Below the pieces are notes generated by a model, which ran no database searches, was not told where the DNA came from, and worked only from the letters and a program-made list of their open reading frames with translations. From a bacterium (GTDB lineage Bacteria; Electryoneota; RPQS01): a stretch of DNA of 64,000 nt. The translations under genes were made by a program, and so were the position numbers. Each line of letters begins with the position of its first letter. The first letter of the stretch is position 1. This document shows positions 1 through 10,788 of this stretch, in pieces. The stretch is from NCBI GenBank assembly GCA_016721565.1, contig JADKHW010000020.1, forward strand, positions 5,394-69,393. The letters are read 5' to 3'.

Positions 1-1
1 T

Positions 2-983
2 CAAGTTACAATTTTGTTCTCAGATCGTGGTACACCAAACGGCTACCGTCAAATGCACGGTTTCAGCGGTCATACATTTATGTGGTACAATGAAAAGAAC
101 GAATATGTGTGGGTGAAGATTCACTTCAGGGCTGAACTTGGCTCAAAGACTTTCACTAGGGAAGAAGCTGGCAAGCTTGCAGGAGAAGATCCGGACTTTG
201 CCACACGCGATTTGCACAACGCTATTGAAAAGGGCGAGTTTCCTGAGTGGAAGGTGTACGTCCAGATCATGACGCCGGAACAGGTTGAGAAATATCGATT
301 CAATTCTTTTGATATTACAAAAGTTTGGCCACACGCTGACGCACCGTTGATTCCCGTGGGTCGAATGGTGCTGAATCGCAATCCAAAGAATTATTTTGCT
401 GAGACGGAGCAGGCAGCGTTTTCACCGGGTACAGTTGTGCCGGGAATCGCACCATCGCCGGACAAGATGCTGCAAGGTCGCTTGTTCAGCTATCATGACA
501 CACATCGTCATCGTTTGGGAACGAACTATCACTTGATTCCAATCAACGCACCTCATGTGAGCGGTGAGCACAACTACCAGCGCGATGGAGCGATGCGGAC
601 GGATGAGAATGGCGGCGGCAGTCCAAATTATTCGCCAACAGTTTCGGCGGCCCGCTTCAAGAGCAAAACACTCCCAACCGCCAGTACCGCTCACAGGTGT
701 AATCGATCGGTTCAGTTTTGAATTGACCGACGATGATTTTGTGCAACCGGCGGCGCTTTACCGTAAGGTAATGAGCGATACGGATCGTGCCCACTTAATC
801 GGCAACATCGTAGGACACTTGAAGAATGCACAGCCGCGAATTCAAAAGAGGCAGACGGCGTTATTCTACAAGGTAGACAAAGAGTACGGTGAGCGAGTCG
901 CACAAGGGCTTGGATTGGCAGTCGATGAGATTGCAAAGCTTGCTTCGATGTCGCAAGCGGAGCGCGTGAAGGCAACTTCATAA
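2..983 (+). CDS. catalase, 5' end outside window, frame broken twice
   Basis: Heme catalase converting hydrogen peroxide to water and oxygen. The window opens inside the gene at the family motif [11 protein letters not shown]. The proximal heme-ligand signature [14 protein letters not shown] is complete, with its tyrosine present. The distal histidine and asparagine lie upstream of the window. The frame breaks near 638: PNYSP should continue as NSFGGP, which needs one more base in the AA run. It breaks again near 698, after which [14 protein letters not shown] resumes the catalase C-terminal pattern and runs to the stop at 981-983. Length and motifs suggest a small-subunit (clade 3) catalase. 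Two single-base deletions within 60 bases look like sequence error, but a decaying gene is possible. The gene is followed by a strong hairpin terminator shared with the convergent receptor gene. Confidence 0.88.
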
Positions 984-1001
984 GCTATTATGAGTAGAAA
1001 C

Positions 1002-1034
1002 AAAAACGGGTTAGCCATTGGCTAACCCGTTTTT
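1002..1034. terminator. bidirectional intrinsic terminator
   Basis: A perfect 15-bp stem with loop of three: AAAAACGGGTTAGCC at 1002-1016 pairs with GGCTAACCCGTTTTT at 1020-1034. A-tract and T-tract flank it, so it can stop transcription both from the catalase gene and from the convergent TonB receptor gene. Its stem closely resembles the terminator at 13458-13488. Confidence 0.85.
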
Positions 1035-1057
1035 ATATAAAAGTTCAGGGCAAAGAA

Positions 1058-3456
1058 TTAGTAGTCTTCACCTGAATCTTCACTCCGCGATGCGTCACGC
1101 TTCTTCTTGAAATTGTTGAAAGTGTAGCCTGCGCTGAGCGTGAATACGGGTGCGTTTTGCGAGAAATACTCATAACTGTAAAGGCCGGGTGACTCCGTCG
1201 TTGATTCGCGTTTACCTGTGCCGAATACGTCACGGACTTGCAAGGCAACATTGAGTTTTTGTTCAGGAAGTCTTGGCGAATACCGAGATTGGCTGTGAAG
1301 GAAGGTTTATTTTCACCCTGCGAAGTGATTGTGGGGCCATTGTAGTTGGCATCAATTTGAAATTTCATCGTCGGCGTCAGCGCCATGATGCTGTTCAGCT
1401 TGCCATCATACGCGAAGGTATGCTCATCAAACGATCGTCCTTGTGCATCACCGTTGACGCGTTGATCATAGAGATTGCCGGAAATGCCGAGCGACCAGCC
1501 CTTGCGAACAGTGATATCGGTCCGCAGTTCGGTACCAAAAGAGAATTGGCTGCCAACGTTGGCGGGTTGCGTGAGGGTCACGTTTTCGGCATATACACTG
1601 CGGAGCATCTCGACGTTATTATGTTTGACTCGGTAGTATCCTTCAATAGAAGAGAACTGGCCAAGAACCTTAGTTTGGTAGCTGAGCTCATATGAGTCGA
1701 TGAATTCGGGAAGCAGGTCAGGGTTGCCTGTGCGCACATTATAGTTATTCTCCCACGAAATAAATGGCTCAAGATACCACGGGCGCGAATGCTCGACACG
1801 GCGAGTGTAGCTTGCAGAAAGCTGTTTTGAACCACCGAGCTGCATCGCGGTGTGGAGGCTTGGATATAAGTCGATTCGCGAAAGTGAAACAGATTGACCG
1901 GACGTTTGTTCAGCAACTTTGCGATCGAGGGCTTCGGCACGCAGACCGATCTGATATTCGACGGACTTCAATTCACCGGAGAATAATCCATATCCGGCTT
2001 GCAATGAGCGGCTAAAATCGGTCGCATTGCTGAACTGTGACTCGGGAACATAGTTTCCAGATACGGTGTCCAATCTACTGTTATCATTCGTACTGTTGAA
2101 TTTGCCGAATTGCGACGAAAGTCCTGCCTCAATCTTGCGATTATTGGCAAGCGGTCTAACGTAGTCGGTTTTAACTTCAAGACGGGAAGTCGGTGGTCCA
2201 CCCTCTTCAGTGCGTACACCTGACAGAAGTTGTCCTGACTCAGAGAATTGTTCGGTCGTTACTTCATCTTGCCCATCACGGCCACCAAAGTTTGCATCGA
2301 ATGTTAAAATATGGTCGTCTTGCGCAAAGCGGTGTTTCCAGTTTGCAAAAGCGCTTGTGTGCTTGCCACCACGATCGGTGCGGTTGCGTGACAGCGTGTA
2401 AACCTGTGCTGGAAGTTGTTCCGTTGATTCCCACGTTGACAAATCTGAATTGCGCCCAAACGTATAACTGCCGAGCCTACCTCCGAATACGACGTTGTCT
2501 TTAGTTGTAATAGGAACATCAAGTTCGGCGCGTAGACCATAGTTGTCGCGCATGCCCATTGATTCGCCGTCTGTCCTGACCGTTGTAGTCAGGTCATCAA
2601 ATGTTGTGCGTGTTTCGCTACGGTTTGTGCCTGGATCGCGCCCCACACCAATGTTGCCGCCGAGCGTTAGTGCAGCTTTGCCGACTGGTCTTTGAAAAGT
2701 AAAGTCCGCACCGCGTCGTTCGTCGATGCTCGTGCGGGCATTGACTTGGCCGGAAATTCCGTTGGCTCCGCGGCGCAGGGGGATGATATTAATAATACCC
2801 GACGTCCCTTCAGCGCTGAATCGCGACGACGGATTCGTAATGATTTCAATCTTGTCAATTGTGCCGGAAGGAATCTGCTGCAACGCGTCGTTGGCATCGA
2901 GTATTGACGGTCGTCCATCAATCATCACGGTGAAATTTGAACTGCCGCGCAGTTTCACATTGCCTTCAATATCCACTGAAACGGATGGAGCCTGCGCAAG
3001 AATATCTGCCGCCGTGCCGGTTGGCGCAATGTTTTGTTTGGCGACGTTGATGACTTTCTTCTCAACGTGGTACTCGACAGACAGTCTTTCACCTTGTACG
3101 ACAACCTCGTCTGTAGAAAGTCCCGAAGGAGCAAGCTGGATCTTGCCGAGATTCAGTTTTTGCTGTTCGCGGTTAAGACTCAGATTCGAGAGTGTTTTGG
3201 TTTCATAGCCCAAGAAGTTCACGCGCGCGAAGAACTTACCCGGGCGCAAACTATCAAGTGTAAACGAACCGTTAGCTGTTGTGGCAATTCCAGTAACTTG
3301 TGTGCTATCTTGTGCACGAAAGAGCATAAACGTCGCATATTCAAGCGGCTCGCCGGAAAGCGAGTCTGAGATTGTTCCTGAAATTGAAAAGCTTGGCATT
3401 TGCGCATCAACTTGCGTTGCCCCGAACAATACAAAAAGTAAGAAAATAAGATACAA
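1058..3456 (-). CDS. TonB-dependent outer membrane receptor
   Basis: Predicted outer membrane beta-barrel for TonB-driven uptake, substrate unknown. Order: signal peptide (LIFLLFVLFGATQVDA), carboxypeptidase-regulatory-like beta-sandwich at about residues 22-110 (GTISDSLSGEPLEYATF), plug domain at about 115-230 (VKLRGSSNFTVMIDGRPS, then IDKIEIITNPSSRF), then a long barrel. This is the outer-membrane beta-barrel type common in Bacteroidetes. The frame breaks at 1256-1260: the minus-strand A run lacks one base. Restoring it joins the barrel to LQVRDVFGTGKR and an end at SAGYTFNNF, stopping at 1058; without it the frame runs to 1045 with an atypical tail. The only in-frame start is TTG at 3456. 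One more T near 3458 would join it to ATG at 3488 and give a longer signal peptide, so the true start may be there. No SusD partner lies nearby. Confidence 0.85.
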
Positions 3457-3582
3457 AACGTAGCTCCGGTAAGGTAAGATTCCATCATTAGACGCTCAGT
3501 AGATACAAAAGGTTCATTTGACCTCTACCATTTAATCCCAAAACTACCTAAATTACAGTTCTTGAACAAGTAGCGAGGCAGA

Positions 3583-4823
3583 TTGAGAAAGCTGGTCACA
3601 AAGGCAGGCGGATCAGGCGCCCTCCTGAAGGCAGGTTGGGCATTGGCAATAAAGGGCTTCCGGCGCTATATGGGCTGGGAGTCATTTTTGTGCTTTTGCG
3701 GGCGCTGCCTGTGGAGGAGTACGGTTCCTACGGCGTCGCCTGGGCTTTCTTGAATGTGGCCGCCATGTGTACCAGAGGCCTATGGGCTTTGACTTTGGTG
3801 CAGAGGTGGGCCTCGGGATCCGGCGAGCGCGTGCTGGGAGCGATTGTGGGGCTTTCGATGGGGACAACCCTGATTGGAATTGCCGTCGGGTTAATACTAA
3901 TGCCCGCGCTCGGGCTTTCGGCGACAGAAACCGGATTGACGTGTCTGGCACTGCTAATTCTGGTACCCCGTGATCTTGCCATCGCATTGGGTCAGGCCGA
4001 GGGGCGGCTTAGGCGAGTGTTTGTGATTGAGGCATGTTATTTCTTTGGCAGTCTTGTGGGCTTTATTGTGTTTGCGCAGAATGGCTGGTTGGTTGATGCG
4101 GAGACTGCACTCATGGTAAATACCGGTGCGATTGTGATCTCATCACTTGCAGGAATCATTCGATATCCGATCGTGCTGAAACCTACATTTATACGAGCGG
4201 ATTACAAGGAAGCGACACACTTTGGCAAATGGACAGGGATCCTCGCGATTGGCGACATCTATTTTCAGCAGGGTGATTTGTTAGTCTTGGGTTCGATTCA
4301 AAGCCCTGCGGCGTTGGCTCCGTACATTGCAGCAAAGACGTTTTTGAGGCTATTTGCGCTTGTCTCGCAAGCGATGAACTTTCTGCTTTACCCAATGGCG
4401 GCGCGACTTGCGGCAGAAGGAGATTTGCCCAAGCTTGCAAGCAAGTTGAAGATAGCGCTTGCGGGAGTGTGGGCGGTTGGCATTCCTGCGGCGATTGCAC
4501 TGTGGTTTTATGCCGATCCGGTGATTCCAACATTGTTAGGACATAAGTATGCAGATGCAATTCCGTTTGTGGTCGCTCTGCTACCTGCCGCTCTGCTTGA
4601 GCCGATGTTTAGTACCGGCGCAAACATTCTTGTCGGACTGGGTAAGCCGAGGTTTGCGATTCCGTGGATTGTCGCGGTAATCATTTTGAATGCAACCGCA
4701 AATCTTGTGTTGGTTTCGACAATTCACCTCGAAGCGGCGCCGTGGATTTTGACGGCGAGCTATGCGATACTCGGAGTTGTTCTGCAATCACACCTTCGAA
4801 AAGTGCTCAAGCGGGGAGCATAG
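3583..4823 (+). CDS. polysaccharide flippase (Wzx/MATE-like membrane protein)
   Basis: Multi-pass inner membrane protein of the oligosaccharide flippase family, expected to move lipid-linked sugars across the membrane. The uninterrupted frame begins at 3636, but the preceding frame from TTG 3583 encodes MRKLVTKAGGSGALLKAGW, the usual amphipathic start of flippases. It joins the main frame if one A is added in the AAA run at 3651-3653, giving ALAIKGLPALYGLG. A GAGG ribosome-binding site sits just before 3583. About 11-12 hydrophobic segments follow, with the PVEEYGSYG motif after the first. No glycosyltransferase is adjacent; the sugar-nucleotide genes at 47463-49190 are distant. Followed by a clear terminator. 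Confidence 0.8.
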
Positions 4824-4842
4824 GGGTTTTGTCACCTTGTTG

Positions 4843-4866
4843 GCCGGGCAATGCCCGGCTTTTTTT
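4843..4866 (+). terminator. intrinsic terminator after flippase
   Basis: Stem GCCGGGC at 4843-4849 pairs with GCCCGGC at 4853-4859 around an AAT loop, and a run of seven T follows. It lies about 20 bases after the flippase stop codon. Confidence 0.85.
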
Positions 4867-5161
4867 GTGCTTAAATCACAGTTAAGTAGACAAGAGAGGT
4901 AAAGTTAAAAAGAAATCTTGGTTTGGGGTTGCATTTGCGGCAATGATGCATTATGATAAAGATGGTTTCGTTGTTGGCGCAACAGGTATATCAGCCTGAA
5001 CACATCCACATTCTGGACGATTTAGTACGGATTCAAATCAACAGTTTATAAACAGACTATTTCAGTCTGATTACATAGGCAAGAGTCGATTGAATCCAGA
5101 CTATTGCCATGAATGACGAAATAGAGCAATAAAGTACGCCTCCTTTTGTGGCAAAAAAGGC
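4867..5161. other. intergenic region upstream of the cbb3 operon
   Basis: About 295 bases, expected to carry the cbb3 operon promoter. I found no convincing FNR-type box (TTGAT-N4-ATCAA) and no clear -35/-10 pair. A short inverted repeat, CAGACT-N5-AGTCTG, lies near 5053-5069. A 32-codon open frame (4953-5051) is present but has no ribosome-binding site or family resemblance. Confidence 0.5.
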
Positions 5162-7588
5162 ATGACTGAAAAGACTTCGCAATTAGCATCAGAAGTGAAT
5201 CAGAAGCAAAATTGCGCTCACTGCTCACTCCTCGTTCCTCCGGCTCGACAGATATCTTCAGGGGAGGCATTCTGTTGCGCAGGCTGCGAAGCGGTCTATG
5301 CGATCCTGCATGAATCGAACCTTGATGACTATTACGCATTACGGGAAAATCTCGGCCCCGGCAAAAGAGGCCCTGCGCGAATATCAGGCAAAGCGTTTCA
5401 TTACTTCGATGATGCAGAATTCCTGAAGAGATATGCCGAGCCAAGAGCTGAGGGTGGAATAGGTGTTCGTTTCTATTTAGAGGGCGTGCATTGCGCGGCA
5501 TGTTCGTGGCTGGTAGAGAAGGTCTTGTTAGAACGTGAAGGTGCCGCCTTTGCACAGCTTGATTTGGGTCGCAATATTGTCGCAATTGTATTTGACCCTC
5601 GCATAGTGCAGCTAAGCCATTTGGCGCAGGCGCTTGATCGTTTTGGATACACTCCGCATCCACTCCTTGAAGACACGATTGCACAGACTCGTAAGAAAGA
5701 AACACGACGTCTGTTGCTGCGGATGGGAGTTGCGGGTGCTGTGGCCGGAAACATCATGTTGCTGGCAGCGGCACTGTATGCTGGAGAATTCACGGGGATC
5801 GAAGAGGATTTGGCAAACTTGTTCCGCTGGGTGAGTTTTGGTTTGGCGATCCCCGCAGTCTTGTATTCCGCGATGCCGTTTTATCGCGGGGCGATTGCCG
5901 GGCTGCGCGCGCGGATGCTACACATGGACCTGCCGATCAGTTTGGGAATTATGGCGGCCATGTCAGTCAGTATCGTCGCTACGGTACAGGAGCGCGGTGA
6001 AGTTTACTTTGACAGTTTGTCCGTTTTGATTTTCCTGCTGCTTGCGGGAAGGATGCTCTTGAGCAGAGCAACCTCACGCGCGGCGGATGCGGCGGAAACG
6101 TTGATGGAGCAAGCCCCGCAAACGGTTAGACGTGAGACGGATGGCAAGATAGAGGATATCGCATTAGCGGCGGCTGATGCCGGGGACACATTAGTGTTCT
6201 TGCCCGGTGACGTGATTGCAGTGGACGGTCTTGCATTGCAAAGCGGGTGGGTGACAGAAGCCCATTTATCAGGTGAATCGGACGCCGTATTCAAGGACGT
6301 GGGAGCAACAGTGTTTGCAGGCTCTCAGGTGGTATCGGTGCCGCTGAGGATTCAGGCGACGGCAGTTGGAGCGTTCACGCGGCTGTCTCAGCTTGCAGAG
6401 ATGATTCGCCGAGCAGCGAGTCAACGTGCGCAAATTGTCAGACTACATGACCGTATCGCAGGATATTTTGTGGCTACGGTTCTGACCCTTGCGGCGGCGA
6501 CTGCTTTGATTTGGTGGCAGATTGATCCGTCAAAGGCTCTTTGGAATGTCGCGGCGTTATTGGTGATTACCTGTCCGTGTGCATTAGGCCTTGCCACTCC
6601 GGTAGCACTGTCTGTGGCGATGGGACGCGCGGCCAAACGCGGAATCTTTATCAAGTCGGCTGAGGCTTTGGAGCGCGCGGCGAGTATAAAACACGCGCTT
6701 CTCGATAAGACCGGAACTTTGACATCGGGGAAGATGGATTTTGTCGCGTCACATTTTGCTCCGACACTTTCTGTTAGCGAACAGAGATGTCTGATGTCGC
6801 AGATTTCAGCACTTGAGACCTATGCGGTGCATCCGATTGGCGCGGCGTTGAAGCTTAAGGACGAGATTCAACTTGCGGTGACAGACGTGATGGTTCATCA
6901 GCAAGGTATTACCGGAATAGTAGCAGGACAAAAGCTGGTGGTGGGGTCGCGGAGATTTATGCGCGAACTGGAGTGCCTCGAAGAAGCGTGGGCTTCGCAT
7001 GCTGAAGGCAACGTACTAATTGCGCGCGATGGAAAAGTGTGTGCCGTGCTGCTGGTAGCCGATCCAATTAGCCCGGACGCGCTTCGTGCAGTCGAAGCTC
7101 TGCAAAAGCAAAACATATCAATCGAATTACTTAGTGGTGATCGTGCGGCAGAAGTAGCGCGTGTTTCACAAGCTTTGGGAATAGCGCAGGCGCGCGGTGA
7201 TATTTCGCCGGAAGAAAAGCTTGCGCGCGTAGCCGAGCTTGAAGCTAACGGCATCCGCACGGCGATGTTTGGAGACGGAGTGAATGACGCGGCGGCCCTG
7301 TCACGCGCGACTATTGGAGTTTCGGCTGCTGAGGCAGCAGATGTCGCCAGAAGCGCGGCAGATGTGTTTGTGTCGCGACGCGGGCCGATTGCCTTTGCTG
7401 AAATGGTTTCGCTTTCGCGCAATACGATGAAGACGATTCGCCGTAATGTTATGATTGCGATTGGGTATAACGCACTTGGAGCAGGGCTGGCGATGTCGGG
7501 GTTGGTATCGCCCTTACTTGCGGCATTGCTCATGCCGATTTCCTCGATCACGGTTTTGACCTTAGCGGTCCGCGGCAGCAAACCATGA
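5162..7588 (+). CDS. ccoI: copper-translocating P-type ATPase for cbb3 oxidase assembly
   Basis: P1B-type ATPase that exports copper for insertion into the CuB site of cbb3 oxidase. An N-terminal cysteine-rich metal-binding region (C18, C21, C38, C39, C42) precedes an HMA domain with GVHCAAC (C111, C114). Then come membrane helices, the actuator motif SGES, the intramembrane CPC near residue 470 (TCPCALGLATP), the phosphorylation site DKTGTLT near 515, HPIG, and GDGVNDAA near 703. The 808 residues fit the CcoI/FixI type with its extra N-terminal zinc-finger-like domain. It is first in the operon, and its stop overlaps the ccoS start (ATGA). The ATG at 5162 follows a weak AAAAAAGG site. Confidence 0.95.
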   Translation: MTEKTSQLASEVNQKQNCAHCSLLVPPARQISSGEAFCCAGCEAVYAILHESNLDDYYALRENLGPGKRGPARISGKAFHYFDDAEFLKRYAEPRAEGGIGVRFYLEGVHCAACSWLVEKVLLEREGAAFAQLDLGRNIVAIVFDPRIVQLSHLAQALDRFGYTPHPLLEDTIAQTRKKETRRLLLRMGVAGAVAGNIMLLAAALYAGEFTGIEEDLANLFRWVSFGLAIPAVLYSAMPFYRGAIAGLRARMLHMDLPISLGIMAAMSVSIVATVQERGEVYFDSLSVLIFLLLAGRMLLSRATSRAADAAETLMEQAPQTVRRETDGKIEDIALAAADAGDTLVFLPGDVIAVDGLALQSGWVTEAHLSGESDAVFKDVGATVFAGSQVVSVPLRIQATAVGAFTRLSQLAEMIRRAASQRAQIVRLHDRIAGYFVATVLTLAAATALIWWQIDPSKALWNVAALLVITCPCALGLATPVALSVAMGRAAKRGIFIKSAEALERAASIKHALLDKTGTLTSGKMDFVASHFAPTLSVSEQRCLMSQISALETYAVHPIGAALKLKDEIQLAVTDVMVHQQGITGIVAGQKLVVGSRRFMRELECLEEAWASHAEGNVLIARDGKVCAVLLVADPISPDALRAVEALQKQNISIELLSGDRAAEVARVSQALGIAQARGDISPEEKLARVAELEANGIRTAMFGDGVNDAAALSRATIGVSAAEAADVARSAADVFVSRRGPIAFAEMVSLSRNTMKTIRRNVMIAIGYNALGAGLAMSGLVSPLLAALLMPISSITVLTLAVRGSKP

Positions 7589-7752
7589 ACATTCTCTATA
7601 TTCTGATGACACTGGCGGTAGTTTTCATTCTGGTGTTTGTCGGTTTTTATTTGTGGGCAGTGCGCGGAGGACAGTTTGACGATTTGGAAAGTCCAGCGCA
7701 CAGGATTCTTTTAGACGAAACAGATTCAACTAAAGATAAAGACGGGAAGTAA
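7585..7752 (+). CDS. ccoS: cbb3 oxidase maturation protein CcoS
   Basis: A 55-residue protein beginning [14 protein letters not shown] with one membrane helix (about residues 4-25), then the CcoS signature [19 protein letters not shown] and a charged tail. CcoS is needed for cofactor insertion into cbb3 oxidase. The start overlaps the ccoI stop by four bases and the end is four bases before ccoNO, so translation is probably coupled. Confidence 0.93.
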   Translation: MNILYILMTLAVVFILVFVGFYLWAVRGGQFDDLESPAHRILLDETDSTKDKDGK

Positions 7753-7756
7753 CTGT

Positions 7757-9886
7757 ATGGCGATGGAGACCTTTCGCTACGATTACGATATCGTCCGTAA
7801 GTTTACGATTGTAACCCTAATATGGGGTGTGGTCGGAATGCTTGTGGGAGTGATCGTAGCGGCGCAGCTTGCCTTCTGGCAGCTTAATTTCGACACCTCG
7901 TTCCTGACGTTCGGACGGCTTCGTCCGCTGCACACGAACGCGGTGATTTTTGCGTTTGCGGGAAATGCGATCTTTGCCGGAGTGTACTACTCGACACAGC
8001 GGCTCTTGAAAGCCCGCATGTTCAGCGACACGCTTTCAACGATTCACTTCTGGGGCTGGCAGATCATCATTGTGTTGGCGGCAGTCACGTTGCCATTGGG
8101 TATTTCAACTTCCAAGGAATACGCGGAGCTGGAATGGCCGATTGACATTTTGATTGCGCTGGTGTGGGTAGTGTTTGCGATCAATTTCTTCGGAACGATT
8201 ATCAAGCGCCGCGAACGGCATCTCTATGTCGGAATTTGGTTCTACATTGCGACAATTGTTACAATTGCGATGCTGCACATCGTGAATAGCCTGGCGATTC
8301 CGGCTACTCTATTTAAGAGCTATTCGGTGTTCGCAGGTGTGCAGGACGCGCTGGTGCAGTGGTGGTATGGGCATAACGCGGTGGGCTTCCTCTTAACGAC
8401 GCCGTTCTTGGGAATGATGTACTACTTTATGCCCAAGGCTGCTAATCGTCCTGTGTATAGCTATCGTCTATCGATTATTCACTTTTGGGCGTTGGTTTTC
8501 CTATATATTTGGGCTGGACCGCACCATTTGCACTACACAGCATTGCCGGACTGGGCGCAGACGCTCGGTGCGGTGTTTAGTATTATGTTAATAGCACCGT
8601 CGTGGGGCGGCATGCTAAATGGCTTGTTGACGTTGCGCGGTGCATGGAACAAGGTTCGCCAAGATCCCATTCTGAAGTTCTTCGTGTTGTCGGTGACGTT
8701 CTACGGTATGTCAACGTTTGAAGGTCCGATGATGTCGATTAAGGCCATTAACTCGCTCACGCACTACACCGATTATACCGTGGCGCATGTGCACGGCGGC
8801 GCGTTGGGCTGGGTGGGCTTCATGGTCTTCGGTATGTTCTACTACATGATTCCTAAGTTGTGGAAAACCGAACTCTACTCGAAGGGTTTAGCGACGACGC
8901 ATTTCTGGATAGCGACAATTGGTATCTTGCTGTACATCGTGCCGATTTGGACTGCCGGAATTATGCAGGGCTTGATGTGGCGTGCTTTTGACGCTGACGG
9001 CTTGCTGCAGTATCCGAACTTCGTGGAAACGACGCAGCGCATCCTTCCGTTCTATCACACACGTGTGTTGGGCGGATTGATGTACCTGACGGGTATCCTC
9101 TTGATGTGCTACAACGTTTGGCGAACCGTTCGCAATGCCGAACATGCCAATGATGAAGCGACTGCGCCGTCGCTCGCAAGCTTGAAACCTGAAACCTATG
9201 CCGGCAACGCGCGCTGGCACAGTATTCTGGAAGGAAAGCCGTTTGCATTTGCAATGGTGACAGTCGTGATGATTACAATTGGCGGCATCGTGGAAATTGG
9301 GCCGCTGTTGATGCCTAAAAGCTATGTACCACTCCATGCGAGCGCCGCAGTTCCTTATACGCCGTTGGAGCTTGAGGGCAGAGATATCTATGTTCGTGAA
9401 GGCTGCTACAATTGTCACTCGCAGATGATTAGACCTCTGCGTGATGAGGTATTACGTTACGGTGAATATTCCAAGCCGGGCGAGTTTGAATACGATCATC
9501 CGTTCCAGTGGGGTTCGCGCCGTATCGGTCCGGACCTTGCACGCGTCGGTGGAAAGTATCCTGATCATTGGCACTATCTGCACTTCATGGATCCGCGTTC
9601 AACGTCGCCAGGATCGATAATGCCGCGCTATCCGTGGTTGGCTGAGAATGATCTGAATACCTCGAATACAGAAGCGAAGATGCGCGCGATGGTCAAACTG
9701 AACGTGCCCTACACGGCAACGGACATTGAAAATGCCCAGACATCCATGCGTTCGCAAGCAGGGCAAATCGGTCAACGATTATCCGCCGAAGGTATAAATG
9801 GGATGGAGAGCAAAGAGCTGGTTGCATTGGTCGCTTATCTCCAAAGAATGGGTAAGCAGCCGGTACAACTTTTGGCAGGCCAATAA
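7757..9886 (+). CDS. ccoNO: cbb3 cytochrome c oxidase, fused subunits I and II (CcoNO)
   Basis: Catalytic core of the high-affinity cbb3 terminal oxidase. Residues 1-455 are CcoN: twelve or so helices, with histidines at 59 (LRPLHTNAV), 206 (WWYGHNAVG), 256-257 (GPHHLHY), and 344 and 346 ([10 protein letters not shown]) that fit the heme b, heme b3 and CuB ligands. A linker and one helix (about 495-518) lead into CcoO, a monoheme cytochrome c with CYNCH at 550-554 and a likely axial methionine at 622 (GSIMPRYPW). Fusion of the two subunits is typical of Bacteroidetes and relatives, whereas Proteobacteria encode them separately. The stop overlaps the ccoQ start (TAATG). Confidence 0.97.
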   Translation: MAMETFRYDYDIVRKFTIVTLIWGVVGMLVGVIVAAQLAFWQLNFDTSFLTFGRLRPLHTNAVIFAFAGNAIFAGVYYSTQRLLKARMFSDTLSTIHFWGWQIIIVLAAVTLPLGISTSKEYAELEWPIDILIALVWVVFAINFFGTIIKRRERHLYVGIWFYIATIVTIAMLHIVNSLAIPATLFKSYSVFAGVQDALVQWWYGHNAVGFLLTTPFLGMMYYFMPKAANRPVYSYRLSIIHFWALVFLYIWAGPHHLHYTALPDWAQTLGAVFSIMLIAPSWGGMLNGLLTLRGAWNKVRQDPILKFFVLSVTFYGMSTFEGPMMSIKAINSLTHYTDYTVAHVHGGALGWVGFMVFGMFYYMIPKLWKTELYSKGLATTHFWIATIGILLYIVPIWTAGIMQGLMWRAFDADGLLQYPNFVETTQRILPFYHTRVLGGLMYLTGILLMCYNVWRTVRNAEHANDEATAPSLASLKPETYAGNARWHSILEGKPFAFAMVTVVMITIGGIVEIGPLLMPKSYVPLHASAAVPYTPLELEGRDIYVREGCYNCHSQMIRPLRDEVLRYGEYSKPGEFEYDHPFQWGSRRIGPDLARVGGKYPDHWHYLHFMDPRSTSPGSIMPRYPWLAENDLNTSNTEAKMRAMVKLNVPYTATDIENAQTSMRSQAGQIGQRLSAEGINGMESKELVALVAYLQRMGKQPVQLLAGQ

Positions 9887-10089
9887 TGCTAAGAGACATG
9901 TTAGCCAACACCGGAACAAGTGTGTGGTCAGTGGTTTCACTGGTCGTCTTGTTTATCGCCTTCGCCGGTGTTTTGTGGTGGACCTTTTCAGGCAAGAAGA
10001 ATCGTTTTGAAGACGAGAGCAATCTACCTCTGCAAGACGATGATGAGAAAATTACAAATTCGGATTCTACGAGAGGACTGTCCTCATGA
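9886..10089 (+). CDS. ccoQ: CcoQ-like small cbb3 oxidase subunit
   Basis: A 67-residue protein with one membrane helix (about residues 14-33, SVVSLVVLFIAFAGVLWW) followed by an acidic cytoplasmic tail. Position between ccoNO and ccoP, with overlapping stop/start codons on both sides, identifies it as CcoQ, which stabilises the complex. Sequence conservation in this family is low, so the call rests mainly on size, topology and context. Confidence 0.85.
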   Translation: MLRDMLANTGTSVWSVVSLVVLFIAFAGVLWWTFSGKKNRFEDESNLPLQDDDEKITNSDSTRGLSS

Positions 10090-10745
10090 GCGATAAGCAT
10101 CACGATAACAAGCCGGAAGAATTGCTTCCGGGTGACTTCATTCCCGAACAACAGTTGTTGGAACACGAGTACGACGGCATTCAGGAGGCCGACAACCCGC
10201 TTCCGAAATGGTGGGTGCAGTTGTTCTTGATCTGCATCGTGTTTGCTGTGGTCTATACGCCCTTGGTTCACGTGTTTAATTTACTGCCGAAAGACTATTT
10301 GGCCAATGACATTGCGCAAGCCGCAATGGTAGCCGAACAGCGCGAAGCGGAACTTGTCGCCTCTGGTTTTTATGACAAAGATCCGGTTGCCGCAGGTAAG
10401 AAGTACTTTGGCACATTTTGTGTGTCATGTCATGGTACCTACGGCGAAGGTGGTATAGGACCAAACCTGACGGACAATTTCTGGATACACGGCCCTGAAG
10501 AAATCAACATCACCACGACAATCATGAACGGAGTCGCGGCCAAAGGTATGCCAACCTGGGGCCCGATTCTGGGTGAACGTAAGATTAAGATGCTGGCGGC
10601 ATATGTGATGACGCTTTGGGCGACTCCACCGCCAGTTGCTGGAAAGAAAGCCGAAGGCGAGGCATACGATATGGCCGTCATTCGCGCTCCGAAAGTTGAA
10701 GCCGTCGCAGATTCTACCGCTACGGCCGCAAGCAAGAAAATGTAA
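10086..10745 (+). CDS. ccoP: cbb3 oxidase cytochrome c subunit III, one heme
   Basis: Membrane-anchored cytochrome c that feeds electrons to CcoO. An N-terminal cytoplasmic stretch with a conserved YDGIQEADNPLPKWW motif precedes one helix (about 43-63), then a periplasmic domain with one heme motif CVSCH (112-116) and a likely axial methionine in AAKGMPTWG (M155). Proteobacterial CcoP usually has two heme motifs; this one has only one, as in Bacteroidetes. The ATG overlaps the end of ccoQ. Confidence 0.95.
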   Translation: MSDKHHDNKPEELLPGDFIPEQQLLEHEYDGIQEADNPLPKWWVQLFLICIVFAVVYTPLVHVFNLLPKDYLANDIAQAAMVAEQREAELVASGFYDKDPVAAGKKYFGTFCVSCHGTYGEGGIGPNLTDNFWIHGPEEINITTTIMNGVAAKGMPTWGPILGERKIKMLAAYVMTLWATPPPVAGKKAEGEAYDMAVIRAPKVEAVADSTATAASKKM

Positions 10746-10788
10746 TTCAGTTTGACTTCGAGGTTCCGGGGAGGGGGAAGGAATTAGT

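Noticed and set aside
638..700. Programmed ribosomal frameshifting in the catalase gene
   Set aside because: Two shifts within 60 bases without a slippery heptamer or downstream pseudoknot, and no known precedent in catalases. Missing bases explain it better.
3281..3488. Alternative minus-strand start of the TonB receptor at ATG 3488
   Set aside because: It is in another frame as given. It would be the natural start only if one T is missing near 3458, so it is mentioned but not used for coordinates.
4953..5051. 32-codon open frame in the gap before ccoI
   Set aside because: No ribosome-binding site, no recognisable family and a length expected by chance; kept only as a remark on the intergenic region.
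4867..5161. FNR/ANR box for the cbb3 operon
   Set aside because: Expected from biology but no sequence close to TTGAT-N4-ATCAA was found, so no site is claimed.
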